Shown here: in pieces, positions 1-12,431 of the stretch
How positions within the stretch are numbered: the first letter of the stretch is position 1
Layout of the letters: each line of letters opens with the position of its first letter
Origin: Lagopus muta
Taxonomy: Eukaryota; Chordata; Aves; Galliformes; Phasianidae
Length of the DNA: 64,000 bases
Direction: 5' to 3'
Assembly: GCF_023343835.1 (NCBI RefSeq)
Contig: NC_064440.1
Coordinates: 29,333,537-29,397,536, forward strand
The notes under the pieces: generated by a model
Seen by the model: only the letters and a program-made list of their open reading frames with translations
Told to the model about the DNA's origin: nothing
Database searches by the model: none
Position numbers and translations under genes: made by a program

Positions 1-3000
1 AGGAAACGTTTGTACAATTAAATACTTACCTGATCCTTGTGGATGTGCTCTGCTGTGTTTCTCTTCGGTGTCCAGGTACAGAAACAGCCGTTCTGCTGTT
101 AAATGCAGAGACTAAGAGTGATTCAGCTATAGGAATGGTTGTTTCTTTTCTCCTGCTATTTCTTTTGATATGCATTAGCAAGCTGATTGAATAGGCCAGG
201 ACTGAAAGCTTGGTTTGGAGTTACTCACTGGGCACATGCACACCTTGGATATAGAGATTCTTCTGAGCATTCATAAAGTGGAATTTCTGCTTCTGCTGTA
301 ATCCATGTACTCTGTGAGCTTGGTATCCTCTTCTGTCCACACTACAATACTGTTGTTTTTTATTTCCAGATGTGCCTTCCTGGTGGGCTTCCACCTGTCT
401 GATGCTAAAATAGACTGCACAAATAAGGAGCATGTAAAGTTGTTAAGCCAGTCACAGTGAAGTATTTAGTTAATCCAACCAGAAGTGCTAAATGGGATCA
501 AAATCTGCAAAGCATCACACGTTTGAGTTCCTTTTGACATGATGCTTTTATAGAGCTTTTGGGGGAGCAGGTCAGCTCAGCTACTGATCACCTTCATTGT
601 TAGTGAAGGACTTCCAGGGCAGCACACAGAACACTGCAGAGACTGTAAGAAGGAACAGACACTGTGCTGACAGCAGCTGGCTTGAAGGGATGTAGACACC
701 AATCCCTGAAACTCTAAATGAGTGTGCAGTAGGTGGGTGAGATAGATGGTAGGGATGAAGCTGGGTGGTTTCCTAGTAGCAGCGAATTCAAGAAAAGAAG
801 CATTTGCACTGTTACAGACCAGTAAGTGATGTATCAGCCCCTAAGTAGCTTTCCAGCAATGCTTTGCCTAGAGCTCCTTTTGTCAGAGCTTATCCAGAGT
901 CATTGTTCAGTGCAGACCAACGAACGCTTTGGTATTTCAGAACATGAGTGATAAATGTCTTCACCTATTGCAAGATGGGTGATACATTGGACCTCTGGGG
1001 TTTCTGTTTCTTTTAACTTACAGCAAGCCTCCTCAAGGACCCTCAACAGCTCAGGTTCAGGTCAGAAACTGTAATGGCCTTGGAGACAAAGATGTTCCAG
1101 CTGTTTTTCTTGTAAGGGACTCCACTGAGTCAGAGCCGCTTAATTTGGTCATCTTAATTTGCTGGTATCTTATTGGAACTCAGATATGTTCCAAATTCAG
1201 CTTTGTAGCTTTCAGGTTCGTTAACACTGAAATCAGGATGGTCTCAGAGATGCTAGCATAGATGTCAGATACTTGTATGACAACTCCTTTGCATTTTTGT
1301 ACTCGCTTTCCCACGCCGGCCTATCCTGTCTCCTTTTCAGGTCTGCTCCCAAGCACCAGTCCCCTCCTTCTCTTTGTACATAGGGCTTATTTATAGATAC
1401 ACACTGACTCATTTTTCTGCATTACCACCTACCCATTTTCTTCCCTTCTTCCTCTTCCTTCAGCTTGATTTGTAGCAGTGTCTCCTCCACCTCCAGCCTC
1501 ATTGATATGCTGAGATAGGCAGTGCTGTGTGCACATGACTCGTTAAGTTAATCTTCCCCTTTTCAGTTTTTTTCCCCTCATTTCATCTGGAGAAGCAATG
1601 TGTTGCCCTGTGCACACCACTTGGCTTGGTCTGAGCAAACACATTCTGATATAGAAGACAGAGAAAAGATCCAGTTCAAGGGTAAAGCCAGTAGGCATGC
1701 ATTAAGGGAAGAAAGGAGTCCTGTTAGGAACTGCTGCACATCTGAGACCTATATCATGATGTAACTAAACAGGCATAGCTGGGTTCTTTATCTGCTGAAA
1801 AGATGCTACTTGTCAGCTTTACCAGGATTGGTTCCTTCTTAACTATTTTCTCTCTCAAAAATGGTCAACATCAGCATCAAGGAGAACAATAGAACCAATG
1901 CTTTTAAGTCTCAATTCCACATCGCCCTGCTCGTACAGCAATCACATGTTTTCCAGCTTAACTGGGCTAAATGGGTCACTGCTGTATCAGCTGGTGTCTG
2001 GAGAGGGATGAAGAGTAATTGAGAGCCAGAAAAAATGTTGATGTTGATGACTGGAAAGCTGCCATTCCAGTCTGTGGGTAAGGAGTCTAATGTCTGCAAT
2101 GAAAATAATGCAAAGAGGCAAGTCTTCCATCTGCCACTTCTCAGTAGAGTGGTGAAAATGTCCTAATTGACTGGAAATGTCTTTTATACTGTGAATAATA
2201 AAGAGGTTTTAGTTGGGTTTGCAGGAGAAGGAGGCACGTTTAGATTAATGAGCTGAAGATCAGCAACCATAAAATGTAGCTTCTTTCCTCAACAGACCTC
2301 AAAGCTTTGAAGCTAAGTACTGTTTTATTAAGCAGATTTTTGTCCTTCTCCCCACCTCCTCTACTGTTTACTGGCACGCTGTTAATTGAAGGATAGTCAC
2401 GAGAGCCAGATTTACAGCATTTGTTTGTATGCTTTAGGCAGATCCTGTCTGTTGCGTAATATTTATAGCCTGTAGCTCTGTCAGAAGAAGGAAGACTTCC
2501 AGGCTTTCTGTCTGCAGAGCAGGGTAGGGCTGAATTACTGCACTGTCTGCTGATCCCATACAGGAAGCCTGTACAGACCTGGGTTTGATATCTTTTGTGT
2601 CATTTCCCCTCTCCCCAGGATTTTCTTCTTGTTATATTGCAGATAGTCATAAAACAAATACAAGGTTTGTGGCTCACCTTGACGGTATTACCTTGCTATT
2701 GTATCAAACAAAGCTTAAATGTTACACCACAGTAATATCAGCTGCAGCATCAGTAACATCTAAGAGCAATTCAGACTGTATATATATAAATATATCCTCC
2801 AAAAAAGAATAGAACTGCTTGTAACAGTCGCCTCCACCTCTAAAAATATGTTAGGAAATGTCTTTCAAACTGCGCTGGATTCTGTAGCTGGCAGTAGTTG
2901 GATCAGAAGTGATGGGACCTGAAGAGTTCTCGGCCTCCCAGAGGTTCTGTCCTGCTTCCCAGAGACTTTGGTGTAAAGTCTGTGCAGGTCACTTCACTGA

Positions 3001-3157
3001 GGATGACAGCATGGTGGCAGGGAGCAGGAGGACTGGGCAGCCTGTAGAGGAGAGCTCAGGCAAGAGTGCCATCCCACAGAGTTTGAAATGCAAAAGAAGG
3101 ATTTTCAAATGCATCTAAGTTGAAGAGTACGGAAATAATTGTTCATGTCTTCCCCAG
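1..3157 (+). other. HIBCH: HIBCH intron (3' part)
   Basis: This stretch precedes the first HIBCH exon I can recognise and ends in a good acceptor (pyrimidine-rich, cccag at 3153-3157). I searched it by eye for the preceding HIBCH coding block, the part of the C-terminal region just before the TINKMSPTS segment, and did not find it. That exon probably lies left of the window. I see only short unsupported open frames, a small AT run near 2778-2796, and an isolated consensus splice-donor motif on the minus strand at 24-36. No repeat family was recognised. Confidence 0.7.
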
Positions 3158-3277
3158 ACTATCAATAAGATGTCGCCTACATCCCTAAAGCTGACTCTCA
3201 GACAACTCAGAGAAGGTGCTTCCTTGAGTTTACAAGACGTGTTCACCATGGAGTACAGACTGAGCCAGGCGTGCATG
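3158..3277 (+). CDS. HIBCH: HIBCH, third-from-last coding exon
   Basis: Forty in-frame codons encode a segment beginning [17 protein letters not shown] and ending [11 protein letters not shown] recognise this as the C-terminal part of 3-hydroxyisobutyryl-CoA hydrolase (EC 3.1.2.4), the mitochondrial crotonase-fold enzyme that removes CoA from 3-hydroxyisobutyryl-CoA in valine catabolism. The segment lies after the catalytic crotonase core, in the conserved C-terminal helical region. The exon is bounded by cccag at its 5' edge and gtaagc at its 3' edge, both in phase 0, and its length is exactly 120 bp. It continues in frame into the 34-bp exon at 3934. The catalytic exons lie outside the window. 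The match to the mammalian protein is from recall; the exon edges are read directly. Confidence 0.93.
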
Positions 3278-3933
3278 GTAAGCAGGAAGCAGACAGCTAT
3301 TTCTGCAGCCAGGGTTGGGGCAGATCTGTCAGAGACAAGTTTTATATAGGTTACACCAAAGGCTCACATTTATTTCCAGCATGTTACTTTAAAATAACTT
3401 TTTTTTTTGCATGTTGTTAAATGAATCAGATGTATGTGAGAGTGTGGTGTATCCAGTTCTGATACATTTGATGCCTGCTGGTATCTTCACCTGATAAAGG
3501 TATTGTTGCTCTATTACCAGTATAGCATCCTTAGAGATTTAAATGTGAAGTTCTCTCTTCATCAAAAAGAACTGGATATTTCCAGGATTCCTTTAACTGC
3601 AAAGTGTTCTAAGTGTGCAGAAGACATTCCTGAAGGTGAGCTTCTCTCTGAGGAACTCTTCGTCCTGCACACTCATCACCATACAGAACTTTTCAGGAAC
3701 ACCCCCGAGCTGCAGTGGATGAAAGCTGCTTGCTTAATAAGGGATGGATGTTAGGAGTTCTGGTTGTGTTCAAGCAGATGTTGTAACTTCTTAATGAAGA
3801 AAGTATGACTAGGAAATAGTAGTACAAGTAGAAATTAACTGAATCCTGAGAACTTGCATGACAGACAGAAGTGGGAAAAGGAAAGAGGGGATCAGTAGTT
3901 TATCCTGTTACAGCTTGGTCCTTTGTCTTTCAG
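3278..3933 (+). other. HIBCH: HIBCH intron
   Basis: A 656-bp intron with donor gtaagc at 3278 and acceptor tttcag at 3928-3933. An 83-codon open frame at 3503-3754 begins without a supported start and resembles nothing I know. I see no repeat or RNA gene in it. Confidence 0.8.
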
Positions 3934-3967
3934 AGAGGCCATGACTTCTATGAAGGGGTTCGAGCAG
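3934..3967 (+). CDS. HIBCH: HIBCH, penultimate coding exon (34 bp)
   Basis: A very short exon encoding RGHDFYEGVRA plus the first base of a split codon. Acceptor tttcag precedes it and a perfect gtaagt donor follows at 3968. It joins the previous exon in phase 0 (SQACM then RGHDF) and the last exon in phase 1, where the split codon is G|TG (Val). The RGHDF.EGVRA block is conserved in HIBCH proteins and lies in the C-terminal tail. The exon is too short to be found by open-frame length alone; it is supported by splice sites, phase and protein continuity. Confidence 0.93.
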
Positions 3968-6900
3968 GTAAGTGCACATGCCAAAGGTTTCCCAAACTAA
4001 ACAATCTACCACCTCACTGTTGTGTTAACCTCTGGAAATAGAAGTGTATGCAGCAACAGCCCAAGAACACTTGCCAGCTTGCTTTATTTTGGCTCTGCTC
4101 AGTCAAAATGTTTCTCTTGGTACAAACTAACAGCTACAGTGTTTCCTCTGTGATCTCACTGTCCTTAAGGTTTGTATCCACCGACTAACACAGCGCTGTG
4201 AGAAGGTTTCAGGAGGGCTTTGGGCAAGTTCTAAGCATATTTAATGCCAGGACTAGTGATTGCTAAGCTGGTCCCTTCTGTGCCAAGTGGTAGTGCTGCT
4301 ACACAGCTGGCTCAGCCAGCTCTAGTGTGGTTTAAGAAAGGAAGACTGAAAGTCAATAACAAGTATTTGCATAGAATACAGTTACAACACAGATTACTTT
4401 TGGCAGTGTCAAAAATTCAGTGAAGGTGTCTCACTGCAATAAAATCACGTCTGTTAAATAATTCAGCGTTTTACAGCGGTGTTCAAGATAGGTAGCAGTA
4501 AGAGCAGAGCAGCAGTTCAGCAGGTTCATTCAGGGGACAGATGCCCTTGATTCTGCTGCTGATTCAACGTGCAGTTTGTCAAACCCAATGTCACATCTGT
4601 TAGAAACTGCAGGAATTATTTATGTACTATTCAGCACAAGATGAAACAAAACAAAAGCATTTTCTTCTCCAAGGAGCTTACAGTGCAAGACATTTGTATA
4701 ACACTTTGGGAATAAGAGGTGGGAACCTGGCTTTTAGTTTTCACACAGTTATGCACTCAAGTATGTACTGTCACCTCCTCCTCACTCTTTATATTTGTCT
4801 TTAAAATCTACTTGCATAGCGAAGGTTAGTTTGAGTATTTCCTGTCAGTAATGCTGTATTAAAGACAGCCTAGGGATGAGAGATTCAAAGGTTTGCACAA
4901 CACAGGACAACCTTCTTTTATTAATTAGTCTTTAGCACTCATTAACGGAGACTCCTTTTAGGATTTTACCACACGTTGAGAAGTATGTACTTTTCATTGT
5001 GTAATGGGGATAATGATATCTTCAGGAGAGAATATTCCTACAGTATATTCTGAATTCACCATATAGGTTTTCACAGCTGCTGAAATGAAGGAATTTTGGA
5101 AGATACAAACCTCAAAGGCTGGGAGTTGGATGAACACCAGACCAACTCCTGATTTGTAACTCACAGTGCCATTAAACCATCTGGGGACAGGCAGAGGACA
5201 AAAGGAGATTGCTTCTCACCGTGCAGACTGTAAATCCCACACAGGGCTGTAAAGAAAGCAGCTGCAGAAGCAGTGGTTGGGCACCTTTCCTTCTGACGTG
5301 GGATGACGAAGCAAAGGCATAACTGTGTCAGAAATGGGGAAGGAGAACAGATTCAGCTGTGCTGAGCGGATGGCTTAGAATAAGCACCTGAAGCACTTCT
5401 GAACTTGTTGTATATATGTTCTCAGATTTGTCTTACATTTGTGGCTGTTTTTAGTAAGATCTTATTTAAGAGTCAAGCAGAATCTGTCATTTTTGCAGCT
5501 GGGTCTGATCTCATAAAAATCATTATCCAACAAGGTGCCAAGCACCCCATCTTTGATTCGCAAGTGACTTTGCTGTGCACTTCACAGGATCAAGCAGATT
5601 GAGTGAAAATGAATTTATGTATTTGTTCTTTGAATTCCAAGCACTTCAGAGCCAACTGTTGACCCCCACAGAAGAATCTACCCACAAAGTGAACTTAAAA
5701 TACAATTATCAGATTTTAGTTTTTGAAGATGGTCTTTCAGCAACTGTGGCCATAGGTCATGTTTTAATAACAGCTTTTACCTACTTCAAGCCATGTTTTT
5801 AAACAAAATACTTCCCTAACATATGCAGTAAAAGCTGACACAAAGGTTTTTAAACCTACTCTGATCTGAGGTCAGAAGTGTTTTTCTCTTTTAGCCTAAT
5901 TTCCTTCCAGACAGACTGAGAACCTGCTGCAAACCATCTCTGCATTTATGTTTCTTGTTGTTTGTGCTACTGAAGAAAAGCCAAAACCTTAGAGCATTTA
6001 ATACATGGATCGTGCTTCATCCGTAGGGCATGGGGTATTCCCACGTAGCAGTAAATGTGGTCTTTGAACACTTCATGTGTCTGTAGCTCCCCTCAGATTA
6101 CATAAATTAAGGAATGCACAGCTCTGGGTGACTGCTAAGGACCCAGAGTTCTTTGTTCATCAGAAGGGCAGGCACTTTCGGAGTCAGTAACTGAACACAT
6201 TCAGGTGAGTACAGCCTCAGCAGTTTGGAGGGACCAAAATGTGTGAAGTTACCCTCCTGTTTGTGCACTTAAGTGGAACTGTGAAGGCTTTACACAGTGC
6301 TGCTCTTGCAGAGATGGTATTTCTGCACACAGCAGCAGGGCGCTGCTTCTGCCCTGCAGTGCTGGCGGCTGCCAGCCTCACCCCTGTGGGGGGGAGCAGG
6401 CAGACAGTTTTCATAGCAGCTCATAGAATCTCAGGTGCTTAGAAATATCAGTGCTTTGACTGTGCTGAGTGAACATAAGCAGTAGAACACAACGTCTCGC
6501 AAACTCATTCTTACCTTTTTTCTTTTTCCTTAAAGAGCACAGGAACAAATCCATAACCATAACACTCTGTTACTTTTATCTTAATGAGCTTCTCTCCACC
6601 TACCTCAAAAGTCCCCAGAATTCCTGTTCCATTCTCGTGCAGAAATCTCAAGCTGGAGAAGAACAAAATATAGAGAAGTTATTGCAGTGGAGGAGAGCGT
6701 TCACAACACTGTTAGATAACAAGTACTTGAATTTAAGAAAGATGAAACATTTCATAGGAGGTACCATTAGGATCATTCAGCGTGACCAGCTGTCAGCCTG
6801 GCTGCTGACCCAAACAGATCATTCTGCCTGATTGCACAGTGCTGCCATGCCGATGAGAATTACCAGCAGTGACTGGTGTCTCAGATCTGAAGCTGTAGCA

Positions 6901-8066
6901 GTGTGCAGCGGACTTTCCTCCTATTTCTCTCTAATGTGAAGCATCTCCAGTCAGCTTTATCTTTTGTAGGGGACAGATGAGATGATTTCTGCCAGTCTGT
7001 GATTGCGAATTGAAGAAAATAATAAGTGCTATTCCAGTGCAACAAACATAATTGATTTGGGATGGTTTTGATCCAGACCAATCAATGGCTTCACATCACC
7101 ACATGTGAAAAGGAAAGAAGTGTGAAACAGTGCAAAAAAGTGTGTAGAATTATAACTTTTCAGTAAGAAACTAAATTAGTTGTAAAATAAAAGCACACTG
7201 CTTCTGAAGAATTGCCCACATCACTTCTACTGTATCTGTGTAATGAATTTCTACTCGGTGCTTATTTGCATCCAAGGAGCCCTCAGTCCTGAACTTGAGG
7301 AAGAATGGGGTCAGTGCTCCGATTCACAGCTCCTCCTTTCTTTGGTAGCTACAAGAAGAAAAGCCGTGATGTTGGTATGTCCTCAGCCTCAGCAATCACT
7401 GCAAGTTGTCCTTTGAATGAAACTTACTTTCCTGGCGTTCTCTGTGTGGTGCTCAGTAGAGGGAGAAATGTTTCTTTGGCAGAACACAGTCTTACTGCCA
7501 TGCCTTCTGCAGCTGTGACACAAGGAATGCATTATTAATCATGTACCTCACTGCACTTTCCCATGCAGATCGTTCATTGATGATTTTCGTTTTCAGTGGT
7601 GCATTTCCCAGCATACAGCGCCAACTGTATATCTGCTACAGTTGTACAAATGCTCACAGTTACATCTATACAGCTCTGCAGCACTGTCAGTATTCACAAA
7701 TAAATACTCCTGAATTTCCCACAGTGATACTGTGCTGTGCTACTTCCTCACTGATTATGTCAATGATCAGTTTATCTCATCATTAATTAGCCATAGGAAT
7801 CTCCTGTTCTCTGTAGAGTCCAGTTTGGCACTGGAAATCCTAACAGTATTGGAGCGATTCTTCTGGGCAGGTCCAGCACTCCTTGTGGCCCTCGGCTCCC
7901 CCTCTGCACGGGTGACAACTCAGTAGAGTAGAAGGGTGCATTCCAACTGCTCTGTCTTTTGAGAAGCACACTGATTTCTCTCTGGTGTATCTCTGTAGAT
8001 GTGGGTGCAGGCAGAACTCATCTCACAGAACGTACTCACTGTTGTGTTTCTCTCCCCACTCCACAG
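3968..8066 (+). other. HIBCH: HIBCH last intron
   Basis: A 4.1-kb intron from gtaagt at 3968 to ccacag at 8061-8066. The longest open frame is 6469-6831 (120 codons, plus strand), with no recognisable domain and no supported start context, so I do not call it a gene. I saw no clear transposon or RNA gene. Confidence 0.75.
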
Positions 8067-8182
8067 TGCTGATTGACAAGGACCAGTCCCCCCGCTGGAA
8101 GCCTGCTGCTCTGGAAGAAGTCAGCGATGAATTCGTGGACAATTGTTTCAAGCCTCTGGGAAACAACGATCTCAAGCTGTAG
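8067..8182 (+). CDS. HIBCH: HIBCH, last coding exon and stop
   Basis: After the split Val codon this exon encodes [19 protein letters not shown] and then the C-terminus ending SLG/PLG-type NNDLKL and TAG (8180-8182). [13 protein letters not shown] is a hallmark of the HIBCH C-terminus, and mammalian HIBCH also ends in a ...DLKF/L motif. The acceptor is ccacag after a pyrimidine-rich tract. The three exons here supply about 90 of the protein's roughly 385 residues; the mitochondrial targeting peptide and the catalytic Glu/Asp region are upstream, out of the window. The frame is intact with no stop or frameshift. Confidence 0.95.
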
Positions 8183-10330
8183 AGATCACATCTGTTGACA
8201 TCTTACCCATTTGCTTCATTTAATGGTACAAAAACTAAGAACAGCATGACAAAGTATGACGAAGCTCTTAGCCAGCCTGACTTGTAACTATTTTTCACAT
8301 TCAGTACCATTCTCTTTTGTTATGCAGCTGTAATGACAACATGATTACATCTCTGGTTAATAAGGGGAAAAATGACTTGAAGGCAAATAGTTATTCTGAC
8401 TGCTGTTAGACAATGATTAATGTTCAGCTTTGGGCCTCAGCCATTGAGGGGAATCTTGCGGGGAGGCAGCGCGGCTCAGGGATGGGCTGCAGAGCAGGAG
8501 CTGAGGAGCCCATGGTATTCGTGGCTCTGTTTCTGGGCTGTTGAAGCAGGATTGGGCCTCTGATTCTTCTGTTTGCAATGAAATTAAGATATACTTAAAC
8601 ATTAAAACAGTCAGAGCTATGAAGTTAAACGCCAGACATGCTAATTTCATGGTGTTAAGTGGTCTTTTAAATCAAAGGTCAGACTGACGTATGATTATTA
8701 GTCTGAGAGCAAGGAATTATTCTATTGATCTAACATTTGGTCTGTGTACAACATTGCCACGTGATGCAGACGTTGTTTCAAATGTCATAATAGTGTCAGA
8801 GCCTCGAGCACATTTCTTTCCTCTTCTAAAATCTATTTCGTAAAAATGCCATTGATTGAATTGCATAATGAGCTTCTCACGATTTCAAGCATTGTTGGAG
8901 CTTTTCCTGCTCTCCCAGTGGCAAAGAAGTCCCTGTCTCCAGCCTCCTGTGCCTGCCAAGGAGCACGTTGGCTGCTGGTGGTCCAGCGATTCCAAAGGCA
9001 GCGGCCCTGATGCTCACGTGGCTGCAGTGTGGCTGCACCACGCTGGCTGGCTTCATTTCATCTTGTGCCCAGCAGCATCCTGAGCTGGAGCCATCCCTGA
9101 CTGCTGGGTGGGAAACTTGGGACAGGTAGGAGGAATGCAGCAGGATGCACTGGTGATACAGAACAGTGGCAAACAGAATGCCTGCTGCTACACAGACCCT
9201 GAAATTCTTTTACACAACAAATCCTCACAAGTGTGTCTGTGGGGATCAACATTTAAACATTCATCAAAAAAACACCCAGTGTTCATTAAAGGTCACTGAA
9301 TTCTGTTGCTAACAGTATTTAAAGTTCTGTGATACAACCAGAGCCCCTTGATACTACTACCAACTCTAGGGAGGGGGCAAGACTTATTTTTCTATTGTGT
9401 ATGCAGAGCACAGCTACAGATCTTTGTTCGGTATGAAGGCTGCACACTTTTATATACTCAAGCAAATTGTATGTCAGTACCTCTTCTGACTTGTTTCCAC
9501 AGTTGGAGACAGGTTACAAATGCACAATTTGGGAAGAGGAACCACTGACATTAAGGAAAGAACACTTCTGCTCAATACCATCAGTTGTCAGCACTGGGAA
9601 TTAAAATCAGAGCCATGGAATGGTTACAGAGCTCCCAGCGTTTGGCAGCTTCTGTTACCAGCAGCACTGGTGAGTGCTGGCTGAGGGCTCTTTCCTTCCT
9701 AATGCTGTTGCCTGGAAACAAAGTTCAGGAAATTCAAGCATCAAGGTGAACTGCTAAATTGACTTTCAGAGAATTAAAGGTGAGCAAAATGAAGAAAAAT
9801 GGCACTTTGCTTTGTCACTAGAATCTGGAAAGTAAAATTAGGAAGGTTTCAGCTGCCATGTAACATTAACTCTGTACGTATTTACAAGAGAGACCCTGGG
9901 TTTATTATTAAAAGTGACTGAGAGGCTTTGTTAACACCTTCCGGATAACTTCCAAAATATGACTCAAATTTCTCACTTACTGGTGCTGTAAGAAATGCAG
10001 ACCTTCCTCTTGCTTTAAAATTGTGTTCTAGATCCTTCAACAACAGCTATTCTTCATTTCAGAAAGACCTGGTCCATTCCATTATTCCTGTACAAACGCT
10101 ACAACTGTCAGCTGCTGCATTCACGGCACAACACAGCGATCCCCATGGTGCAGGGATTGTCCCTTCTGTGTCTGAGAGGCACCTGCAGTATTGTAGCTGC
10201 TGCTGAGCCAGGAAACAGTGATGTGCATGTCTGTGAGCTTCCAAACTTGGTGTGAATCATCTGGAGCTCACAATAACAAGACCCTCCAACTTGTGCCTTT
10301 TTACCAAATAAAAGTCGTATAAACAGATGG
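8183..10330 (+). other. HIBCH: Probable HIBCH 3' untranslated region
   Basis: The sequence after the HIBCH stop has no credible coding frame. The first canonical AATAAA on the plus strand in good context is at 10307-10312, which would give a 3' UTR of about 2.1 kb. Earlier ATTAAA-type variants (near 9287, 9602 and 9906) could serve as shorter ends. The extent is inferred; only the stop codon and the signals are read directly. Confidence 0.45.
10307..10312 (+). terminator. HIBCH: AATAAA poly(A) signal, probable HIBCH 3' end
   Basis: A canonical hexamer with GT/T-rich sequence following (gtcgtataaacagatggtca). It is the first canonical signal downstream of the HIBCH stop. Without transcript data, assignment is by strand and position. 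Confidence 0.45.
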
Positions 10331-10340
10331 TCATTTCAAT

Positions 10341-10346
10341 TTTATT
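10341..10346 (-). terminator. C2orf88: AATAAA poly(A) signal on the minus strand, probable C2orf88 3' end
   Basis: TTTATT on the plus strand reads AATAAA on the minus strand, 2.1 kb beyond the C2orf88 stop. Two further minus-strand AATAAA signals, near 10404 and at 10746-10751, lie closer to the gene and could give shorter 3' UTRs. It sits only 28 bp from the plus-strand signal at 10307-10312. Confidence 0.4.
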
Positions 10347-12431
10347 TGGTCCACAAGAAAATATTTTCCACAAAAAATATTGTAAAAATATATTGTAGTA
10401 TGTTTTATTTGAGAATACGGATGTGTTGTACTACAGAAAGGTCAGTGGTACAAAGTTGTGCTGCAGTTAGTGTGCTCCAAACCATTCCTAGGAGGTTGTC
10501 AGTCACACACTACCCACTCAGACCCTGCGTGTGTTCCACAGAGAAAACACAAAGCACACAGACTGAACTCCCAAACAGAAGGATGTGTGTATTTCAGAGC
10601 ACACCAGTCCCCTGCCAGAGTGCCCTTAGAATGCTAAATCGAAGAATTGGTGGCAACTTTGCACTAAGAGTGGCTTTTGAAGACTGCAGAATAGTTCCAT
10701 CTAAAGGTAAGCAGACAGATGGAATTCCATTTAGGTGAAGAAGCCTTTATTATTACCGACTTAGCATTAGGCCTGTTAGCACAGCAGCACGGCCTTTCCA
10801 GTCACTGCCACCTATGGCACATGGACAGCCCAGTGGCCGGGCCCAGCCTGGCCAGTGCGAGTCAGCAGCAGCCATGTGCTGAGCTACCAACAAGTTCTGA
10901 CCACTCCTTCTGGACACACTTCCCTCAAGTGATTCAGTTTGTGTCAGAAAGTTTGCAAAACAGCTGAGCTCTCTCTCAATTCTCGTGTGAGAGTAAGCTG
11001 AAAACACTGGAATGGTCCTCTTTCTGCTGCTTACCATTGCTTCAGAGTCATATCAGTCACAAGGACTGTGTGTACCTTTTAAAAATAGTAGCCGTGTTTG
11101 CCAGTATGGAAAGCAGTTTCCTTCTGCAAAATGAAAACATGAAATGGAAAGCACTTGGATGCAGGAAAAAACGACATGGCTGATACACTGGCCTTAACAG
11201 AAAAAGGAGCAAATGGGCACTAAAAAAACACAAGCTTCCTACGAGGCATTCACTTTGCCTAAGACGGCAGCAGAGCAGCAGGAGATCAGTTTGCTTCCTC
11301 CTCCCAACCCCAGAGAGCAGTGCAGTGCAGTAGAGGTCAGGCCCCAGAGAAGAGTGGAGCTGTGAGTTCTGCAGCACTGCTGACGAATGCAGCAGCCCGC
11401 TAGCCTAGGGCCCAGGCTCACTCACAGCGCTGTGTTCTGCTCAGGCCTGAGGCTCCCACAGCTCAGCTGTGCCTCAGTGCACGTGGCTCTACCCGTGGGG
11501 ATGTGCTCAGCCTGCGGGGCAGAAGGAGGGCAAAGGCCAGCAGTTCTGAGGGCGTGATGCTGGATTGCAAGCTCAGCGCAATGCAGCCGTAGACCCATGA
11601 AATCAATACAGCCCCCGACCAAAAAAAAAAAGGAAAAATAAAAAAAAAGCAAAGCAAACAGCTTTGGCCTGAACGCAGCAATTAGATGTAATTAAACTCT
11701 TACTGCAACATTTTAGAGAACAGCCTTCATGCATTTGCAAAAGCCAGAGCATCTGTTAACTTAATTACAATGCGCTATTCATCAATACCGTAATGTTTCT
11801 CATCGGTTCTGTTAAGAGTGGAAGTTGAATAGGATCATAATCCATATGGTTCCCTGAATACTATTTGGTTTTATAAAACGCTTCTCACCGCCTTCGTCAT
11901 TTTGTGGTTTGTAGGCCTGCTCGGGTCAGAGAATCAAAGTGAAGGTTACAACAGCAGCTGCCTTTGCTACATAGAGGTCCTGCTTTCACTTCCGCAGAAC
12001 TCAGACAAGTTTGCCAAGCATACCATTCTCGTCACCTGCAAACAGGCCATGTATTTTTTATGCAGTACATAAATATAATCCGTGCTTTGTTCTTGAGCAT
12101 CTCTGGGGCCCCTGCGGCAGCGTTCCTACAGTTGCAAGGCAGTTGCATTCTTCCCATTTTCTTTTTTAACACTGATTTCTGATCACTCAACACATACAAA
12201 GACAGACAACACTCATCATACGGCTGATAACGAACAACACTTGATTAATAGGTTCTACTGTATTCCACAGGGTTTCCTAGCAATATAGATCAAAAGGCAA
12301 TTTTTTCCAGCATCTCCTTGCAAACACATTCAGAGGAGCACTCTGCTCGATCACAGCTGACTTTACTCAACTTGCACCAGCACCAAACACCAGCTGCTGG
12401 CAGACAGACGCTCGCTGAAGCCAGACCAGGC
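10347..12431 (-). other. C2orf88: Probable C2orf88 3' untranslated region
   Basis: On the minus strand this follows the smAKAP stop and ends near the AATAAA signals at 10746-10751 or 10341-10346. It contains an A-rich tract at about 11619-11649 (T-rich in the minus-strand transcript). Open frames here (for example 10346-10738 plus and 11057-11377 minus) resemble no protein. The extent is an inference from the signals. Confidence 0.4.
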
